NCBI RefSeq assembly: GCF_965363235.1
Contig: NC_134847.1
Location: 61,226,439-61,290,438 of the forward strand
DNA: 64,000 bases
Source: Mytilus galloprovincialis
Taxonomy: Eukaryota; Mollusca; Bivalvia; Mytilida; Mytilidae
Reading direction: 5' to 3'
The position numbers and the translations under genes are program-made. The notes beneath the pieces were generated by a model. The model saw only the letters and a program-made list of their open reading frames with translations, ran no database searches and was not told the DNA's origin. This document shows, piece after piece, positions 12,101 to 21,100 of this stretch (position 1 is its first letter; each line of letters starts with the position of its first letter).

Positions 12101-15100
12101 ACACTTCAAACGAATGGAAAACTACTGGTGTCTTCCGTCCTTATATTGAAATTAAATTTGTTTTTTTTTGCGGCAATATATTTAATTTAAACGAATATCA
12201 CCTTACCATCACCTCCATATAGAACTGTAAATATTGTACATATACAAGCAGCGCCTCCAACAACCATACAGAAACAATGGATCTTTTTTCTTCCAGCGCG
12301 GTTTAATGTTGCCATAACAAGCAATTTAGCAGGAACTTCTACGATTGCAAGTATGAAAAAGTTTAAGTAAAAATTTCCACCAATATTGCCTCCAGTATGC
12401 ATGGTTACTCCATAGTAGACCATAGCAATCACTATCCTGAAAATAAGTTGTGATTACTTCATATGCAATCCCGTTAAATCTATAAACAAATGACGTGTTT
12501 ATAAATTTCTGTGAACGATGGTCAAATTATAATTGTAATTCATTTCATTTTATTAGTATTATCATTAACTGAACACAAAGTGATACCGATTATAACCTCG
12601 ATATTTGGTTTAATTTTTGTATTCGTTTTATTTCTTATTTTCATACACTGAAATATAGCATTGAACTTTAAAGTATTTCTTTTTACATCCCAAGCGTTTT
12701 ATTTGTTTTTGAAAGCACCTTTTTTTTAATGAAATCTGCATAACAGAAGCAGTATGCCATGAGACTACAGAAGTATATTATGAAAGATGAGTGCGTGTTT
12801 AAATTTATCTCTTCGACCTTTTGTCGGAAACGATAATTTATTTAAAGCTTTTTTTATCCTCCAACATTTACAAATCGGTTCTAATCTCTTTTGGTTTTAA
12901 TCCAAAGGATGAAGACCAGGATCTTCCATCCTTATATTGGATTCCTAAGCTTCAGAAGAATCCTTATAAGGAAAGGTATATTGCAGGTTTTTCCAAGTGT
13001 TCCACAAACCCCTTTCTAAAGTTCTTACTGCCATAATCACTGCAGTCCAAGAACGGCTTCCGAAATATTCCGAAACGGCATATTCTAGAAGTAGTGTTAT
13101 TCAGATGTGGATACTGAAAAATTCAAAAGAGTTATTGGTGAATTTACAATCTCAATCATTAAAACATTATACCAACATTAAAACCTTTGATTTTTCTACT
13201 CTTTATACCACTATTCCACATACTAAACTTAAAGCGCGACTGAAAGAACGCGTCAGCTTATGTTTCTTTAACAAAAAGGGCACTAGACGTTTTAAATATC
13301 TAGTTTTGGGCAGGAATTCAGCTTACTTTGTGAAAAATCATACAGAGTCAAGAAATAAATACACCGAAGAGGATATCACTGCCATGCTGGACTTTTTAAT
13401 TGACAACATATTTGTTGAATTTGGAGGTTTGATCTTCCAACAGACTATTGGAATCCCAATGGGTACCAATTGCGCTCCTCTACTTGCAGATTTGTTTTTG
13501 TATTCCTATGAAGCAGAATTTATTCAAGGGCTTGTACAAAAGGGTAAAAAAATAAATAAGCCCAGTCTTTTAATTTCACCTTTCGGTATATTGATGATGT
13601 ACTGTCTCTTAATAATAATAGTTTCAGTGATCACGTACATTTAATATATCCAAGTGATTTTTAGTGGAGTTCGTGTTGTTTCTTATTTCTTATTTATAAA
13701 TGTTGATGTAAATGTCCTTTGGTTTGTGAGTCTTTGTTTACTCCTTGGTTTTGATTGTTATTGTCTTATAAAAATAGATCTATGAAATATAAAGGAAAAA
13801 AGACAACATTAAAAAAAAAAGAGGAAGAAATATCAACCTTATATTTATAACGTGACGGTACCAAAATTCCATTCAATTTGACAGTTGTTTTTAATTAAGT
13901 TTATTTATGATTCAGACAAAATTTTCCATTTTGTGTTTATTGTTTATTTGTTGTTGAAGTTTCATTATTGCGGAAATTGTTCCACCTATTAAATTTAAAT
14001 TCATATTGAATCATAGAAAAACGGGTTTCAACAGACCTCCAAACGATCCGGAATGCTATAATAAGGAGAACCCAATTTGCATCCATGCTTAAATTCACAT
14101 CCTTAAAAACCAAATAACAGATATTTTGTTTATTTTTTTCAAATATTTAGACCAATTTGACATTGGTCCATGCTTACTGTTCATTTTTTTAAGAAATGCA
14201 TGCCTGTTACACATTTATTATTTGGTCATTTTTAAAAGACGACTTTTTGAGCACATGTGTCCGTAGATTTACCTTTTCTAGAGAATGCTTCATCTGTTGA
14301 TATAGACTGGGAACGTTTTGTGTATATTTCAGATATATTTAACTACATTGAAAGACGTGCATAATGTTAAATCATAAAAAATACAAATCATTTAGTTTCA
14401 AAGAAAACGTGTAAAATTTCCTCAGCAATTTTTATCGAATAGGTGCAATTTGGGTACTCGGTGTAATTTGAGAACTGTGACATTAGGTGTATAAATATCT
14501 CATACGCAATTATACCATATAAAGTATATGAATCAACCGATTGTATCTTACAATTCTATGGTCTGGTCTACGGTCTGGGGTAAAATATGTAAAAGTTGAC
14601 ACAGAAAATACACAACGTAAAAAACCCTCCGGTTACAGCTAAAAGAAGAAAACAAGAAAAGGCAGTTTAAGAAACTATCAAAATATCAGGAGAACGTATT
14701 CACCAAAAAAAATTTTTTACGGGGAAAATGAAATAACTGAAAAGAAATGAAAAAGAAAAGAGAAAAATCTATAATAACATTAACGATACCATTTTTCCTG
14801 CACCAGATGCGCATTTCGACAATACATGAATCTTCAGTGATGCTCGTGGCCAAAATATTTGAAATCCAAAGCTTATATAAAAGGTGATCAGCTATAGTCC
14901 AAAAGGTCAAAAAAGAATAGCCAAATCCGTGAAAGGAATCAGAGCTTTGCATGAGGGAGATACATTCCTTAATTTATAATAATTTCTAACATTTTGTAAC
15001 AGCAAATTTTAATAACAGAAAAAATCCGTATTTTCATGCCAGTACCGAAGTACTGGCTACTGGGATGGTGATACCCTCGGGGACTAACAGTCCACCACCA

Positions 15101-18100
15101 GAGGCATCGACCCAGTGGTAGTAATAACATTAACGGTACCATTTTTACTGCACCAGATGCGCATTTCGACAATACATGAATCTTCAGTGATGCTCGTGGC
15201 CAAAATATTTTCAATCCAAATCTTATATAAAAGGTGATCAGCTATAGTCCAAAAGGTCCAAAATGATTAGCCAAATCCGTGAAAGGAATCAGAGCTTTTG
15301 CATGAGGGAGATACATTCCTTATAAAATGATGGTGTTTTCTTCCGCGTCATCTGAATTCTGGTTGTTAGTTCTCTTATCTGCAATTATACCACATCTTCT
15401 TATGGTATACAGACACCTTTGTCATTTGATATTCACGTAACGTTGAACATTAACATTTCGCATTTTTTCCCCCACTAATCTAACAGAATTTCTTTCAATA
15501 TTTACCAGTTCCATAGAAGTATGATTGTTCTTTTAGTCATTTCTAATGTAGAAAACAAATGATACACGTTAGCCGTCTTTGGAGTCTCCAATGTCTTTTC
15601 ATCTATCAATCTAGATGGGATCTTTTTCTTGTTTACTTTTGCTATTCTTTGTATAATTTTTTCAGCATCATCATATTTTCCCATGCTTAATAGCCATCTA
15701 GATGATTCTGGGATCATCCTATGAGGAATTTAAAAACAATTCAATTATCATACAGATTGTATATATTATTTTAAAGCATTACCAAATATTTGAAAGCGTC
15801 TAGGTATTGTAATACCATGAGTATATAAACTCATCATAGATACCAGGACTAAATTTTGTATATACGCCAGGCGTGCGTTTCGTCTACAAAAGACTCATCA
15901 GTGACGCTCGAATCCCAAAAAGTTAAAAAGGCCAAATAAAGTACGAAGTTGAAGAGCATTGAAGACCAAAATTCCTAAAAGTTTTGCCAAATTCAGCTAA
16001 GGTAATCTATGTCTGAGGTAGAAAAGCCTTAGTATTTCAAAAATTCACAATTTTGTAAACAGTTAATTTATAAATGTAACCATATCAATGATGATTCATG
16101 TCAGCACAAAAAGTGCTGACTACTTGGCTCGTGATACCCTGGGGGAAATAAATCTCCACCAGCAGTGGCATCGACCTTTTGATATTTGTTTATGCTCTGA
16201 CTTTTTTTCGGTATTCTTTTATTCTATTTTTTATTTTGATCAGAATTCACTATCAAAAACACTTTCCCATACTAATGTTTTAAATGGAGAGCAAAAGTAA
16301 ACTATGGTGTCATAATATAACCTACAAAGAAGCAATAAAACGCGTAAAAGTCATAGATGTAGCTATGAATACATATTGGACAAAATGCTTATTATATTTC
16401 CTGTAGACAAATTTGATTAATTATAAAACAATGTATTCGTAAACCTACCACCAATAAAATAAGAAAACTGCGAATGGAGCACCGACTGCCAGCTGTACAT
16501 AAAACCAGTTACGCAAAAGATACCCCATCAATGCTATATACATTATACCAAATGCAAAGAAGATATGTATAGGAATTCCGGTAAGGACTCTCTTAGACGG
16601 TCCAACATATTCCAAACCTTTGGAGAAAAATAAAGAAAATAGATGTGTATGAGTCGATTATGTCTATTTCACTTTTGCATAATATTTTTTTTAACTTTTC
16701 AACAGCTTAGAATTAATGATCATAAAAACACTGCGTGTTCTAAAAGTCAGCTAAATACTACACTGGATTTGAAAAAAAAACCTAAAGTATTTCGATTTAC
16801 CAACACTCATTCATTTCAAAATCATTTTAAAGTCTCAAAGGGAAAAGGGGTACAAACGGGAACATAAGATTAAATATTCAGCAACAGACACCTAAAACCC
16901 AGAAGCAATATACAGCGATTATAATTTCTTTCAAACACAAATTAAGGAAAAAAATACCGTTTCCAAGGAGAAATTAAATATAGTCTCTAATCATATATTT
17001 TGTAGATAATACAGTAGTTTTAAATGTTTGATAAATAGCCTGCTGTTTAATCTGTATCTTTGATGCACACCGTTTATCACACCCCTAGTCGGATTTCTAT
17101 TATATTGATCGATCTTTGATTTTTGGCTACCGGTATTCTAATGTTGCCTTTATTTATTGACAACAATATGTGAGCAAACCGAACAGACATTATATGTTAT
17201 GTTCAAAACTACGGTACAGCAGTCAGCATTATACTATGATATAAATCAATATAAAAACAAATAACCATGTCAACAATGAAAAACTAGAGGCTCTAAAGAG
17301 CCTGTGTCGCTCACCTTGGTCTATGTGAATATTAAACAAAGGAAGCTTATGGATTCATGACAAAATTGTGTTTTGGTGATGGTGATGTGTTTGTACATCT
17401 AACTTTACTAAACAGTCTTGCTGCTTACAATTATGTCTATCTATAATGAACTTGGCCCAGTAGTTTCAGTGGAAAATGTTAATAAAAATTTACAAATTTT
17501 ATGAAAATTGCTAAAAATTGATTATAAAGGACAATAAATCCTTAGGGGGTCAATTGACCATTTCGGTCATGTTGACTTATTTGTAAATCTTACTTTGTTG
17601 AACATTATTGCTGTTTGCAGTTTATCTCTATCTATGATAATATTCAAGATAGTAACCAAAAACAGCAAAATTTCCGATTCAGGGGCAGCAACCCAACAAC
17701 GAGTTGTCCGATTCATCTGAAAATTTTAGGGCAGATAGATCTTGACCTGATAAACAGTTTTACCCATTGTCAGATTTGCTCTAAATGCTTTGGTTTTTGA
17801 GTTATAAGCCAAACTGCATTTTACCCCTATGTTCTATTTTTAGCCGAGGCGGCCATCTGGATTTGATGGCCAGGTCACCGGACACATTTTTAAAACTAGA
17901 TACCCCAAAGATGATTGTGGCCAAGTTTGAATTAATTTGGCCCAGTAGTTTCAGAGGAGAAGATTTTTGTAAACGATAACTAAGATTTACGAAAAATGGT
18001 TAACAATTGACTATAAAGGGCAACAACTCCTAAAGGGGTCAACTGACCATTTCGGTCACTTGACTTATTTGTAAATCTTACTTTGCTGAACATTATTGCT

Positions 18101-21100
18101 GTTTACAGTTTATCTCTATCTATAACATGTATAATAATATTTAAGATAATAACCAAAAACAGCAAAATTTCCTTAAAATTACCAACTCAGGGGCAGCAAC
18201 CCAACAACCGGTTGTCCGATTCATCTGAAAATTTCAGGGCAGATAGATCTTGACCTGATAAACAATTTTACCTCGAGTCAGATTTGCCCTAAATGCTTTG
18301 GTTTTTGAGTTATAAGCCAAAAACTGCATTTTACCCTTATGTTCTATTTTTAGCCGTGGCGGCCATCTTGATTTGATGGCCGGGTCACCGGACACATTTT
18401 TTTAAACTAGATACCCCAAAGATGATTGTGGCCAAGTTTGGATTAATTTGGCCCAGTAGTTTCAGAGGAGAAGATTTTTGTAAAAGATAACTAAGATTTA
18501 CGAAAAATGGTTAAAAAATGACTATAAAGGGCAATAACTCCTAAAGGGGTCAACTGACCATTTCAGTCTTGTTGACTTATTTGTAAATTTTACTGTGCTG
18601 AACATTATTGCTGTTTACAGTTTATCCCTATCTATAATAATATTCAAGATAATAACAAAAAACAGCAAAATTTCCTTAAAATTACCAATTCGGGGGCAGC
18701 AACCCAACAACGGGTTGCCCAATTCATCTGAAAATTTCAGGACAGATAGATCTTGACCTGATAAACAATTTGGCCAAGTTTGGTTTAATTTGGCCTAGCA
18801 GTTTCAGAGGAGAAGATTTTTGTAAAAGTTAACGACGACGGACGTAGGACGACGACGGACGCAGGACGACGACGGACGCAGGACGACGACGGACGACGGA
18901 CGACGCCGGACACCGGACGCAAAGTGATGGGAAAAGCTCAATGGCCCTTCGGGCCAGGTGAGCTAATAAAAAAGCATATAGACACTCTTTTGACAAAGCA
19001 CATATTAAGCAAAAATGAAAATATAAGGAAACAAAAATTAGAGTAATGGCATACAAGGAACGAACACGTATCAATATATATGTTTTTGTCATTTTGTTTA
19101 TATAATGGTTGATGTATGTTATTAGGTCTTTCCACCTTTCATGTGGAAAGACCCATTGATTTTGTTCTGATTATTTTTTTTTTCTTCCACCTAATTTTTT
19201 TCTTGCGGTGTAAAAATGTTTCAAAAGATGTCGCTTAGTTTTTTTGTATATGAGATCATACAGTCTATACGCTTTTGAAACTCACCCTGTTTAACCGAAC
19301 ACTTTTCTTTGTAAGAGTTATCTCCCCAAACACTGTTTTTCTTGTTATCAGATCTCCTCCGCAACCGTAAAAGAAAGCGACAAATTTATTTTTCCAAATT
19401 GCTCGTTATATCCTCAGGATGTTACGTTTTATTTTGACCGAAGCTTTACGAAGACCCCATATGAGAGTAATTTCCCCTTTTGTATTGAAATAAGTGAAAT
19501 AAATTTGTAACTGGAAAACCATAAGTGATAGAGGCCTAGGGTCTTTTGATTTGAGGCCCTTGCTCAAAAAGTATGAAAATGAGGTCAAGGTCAAAGGTCA
19601 AGGTCATGTTCAAATTTTTGATTTTGGCTTGTTATCTCTTATTTTCAGAAATCATACAAGATATCGACAAAATATTTTCACACAATTGTTAGTTACGACA
19701 TGTCGTAACACATAAATTTTAGTCAAAAGGGTACGTAGACATTTGACGCGAGTTTTCCCCCTTTTTATATCTAATATCATACGTATGGTAATATAACTCA
19801 TTAACAATATAAAGTAGAGGACTAGAGTCTTTTGATTTGAGGTCCTTGGTTTATGACCTTGAAATTGAGCTCAAGGTCATATGCTAATTAAACGTTCTAG
19901 ATTTTGACCTTTGCTTTTACCTCATATGAACACATGATAAAGCCATGGGACTTTTTGCATTAAGTTGTAAGCAATGTGACCTTAAAAAACACAACCGGAA
20001 GTGACCTTTTGTAAACCGGAAGTAGCTATTTTTTGTACTATATCAATGTAAAAGTATATAGAACCATATATTTTTGGAATCAGTGTCAAGTAAACTATCA
20101 AACAATACCGGAAGTAAACTTTTTAAACCGGAAGTAAAAGATTATCTCCCTTTAATATATATTTTTTTATAGAAACCATATATTTTTTTAATAAGCTTTC
20201 AAAAAGCTGTCATTTGGCGCTAAAATTGACATTTAAAACCAAATTTTAATATTTTCATATAAAAAAAAGGTCTTAACTGGTGGAAAGACCATCAATGGTT
20301 CTCTGAACAATTGGTTTTTAATTATTATTATTTTTTTTTTATCTTTTCAAAAAATTATTTTGACTTTCGAATTAAAGATAATGTATCTTGTTCAGTGCTG
20401 TATGTTGACTTTTAAATGATGTTTTGTTGTTATGTTGGGTTGCTCTCTCATTGACGTTTATATATAACATCTCCTATCATCTCCTATCATATACTATACA
20501 TACTCATGACACAACATATCATAAATCCACCGTGATGTGCAGCACCAATCATGAACTCAAGTATTACAAATACTAAAAAACTCTGCGAGAAAGCAACGCC
20601 AACAGCCATTGCCAATGTTATAGCGGTTGATATCAAAAACGTTTTTTTTCTTCCAATTCTGTAATAAGAAAGCAAATTGAAAACCGAAATGAATTGTTAT
20701 TTTTTCTATTAGGGTAAATTATATTTTTCTTTAGTTTCAATTGGGTCAATATGAAATGCAACGTCCATAATACGTTGTCTTGTTTAACACTCTATACTAG
20801 CCATGTTTTGCTGTTTCTTATCTAGTAAGTTGTAGCAGGTTTCAATGAATATGTAAAGATAGCCATATTTATACGATGGTATTTATAAGGTTGTAGAAGT
20901 AGTGAAGTGACTTAAAGGAATTTGTCAAAATATTACCCATTTTAGCATATAAATTGATCACCTGTTTTGCATATAGCTATCAAAGGTACCAGGATTATAA
21001 TTTAATACGCCAGACGCGCGTTTCGTCTACATAAGACTCATCAGTGACACTCAGATCAAAATATTTGTAAAGCTAAACATAATATCTTTCTCTGTCTCTC

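Noticed and set aside
19125-20290. LTR retroelement with long direct repeats
   Set aside because: The ends are inverted, and no coding blocks, primer site or true long terminal repeats were seen.
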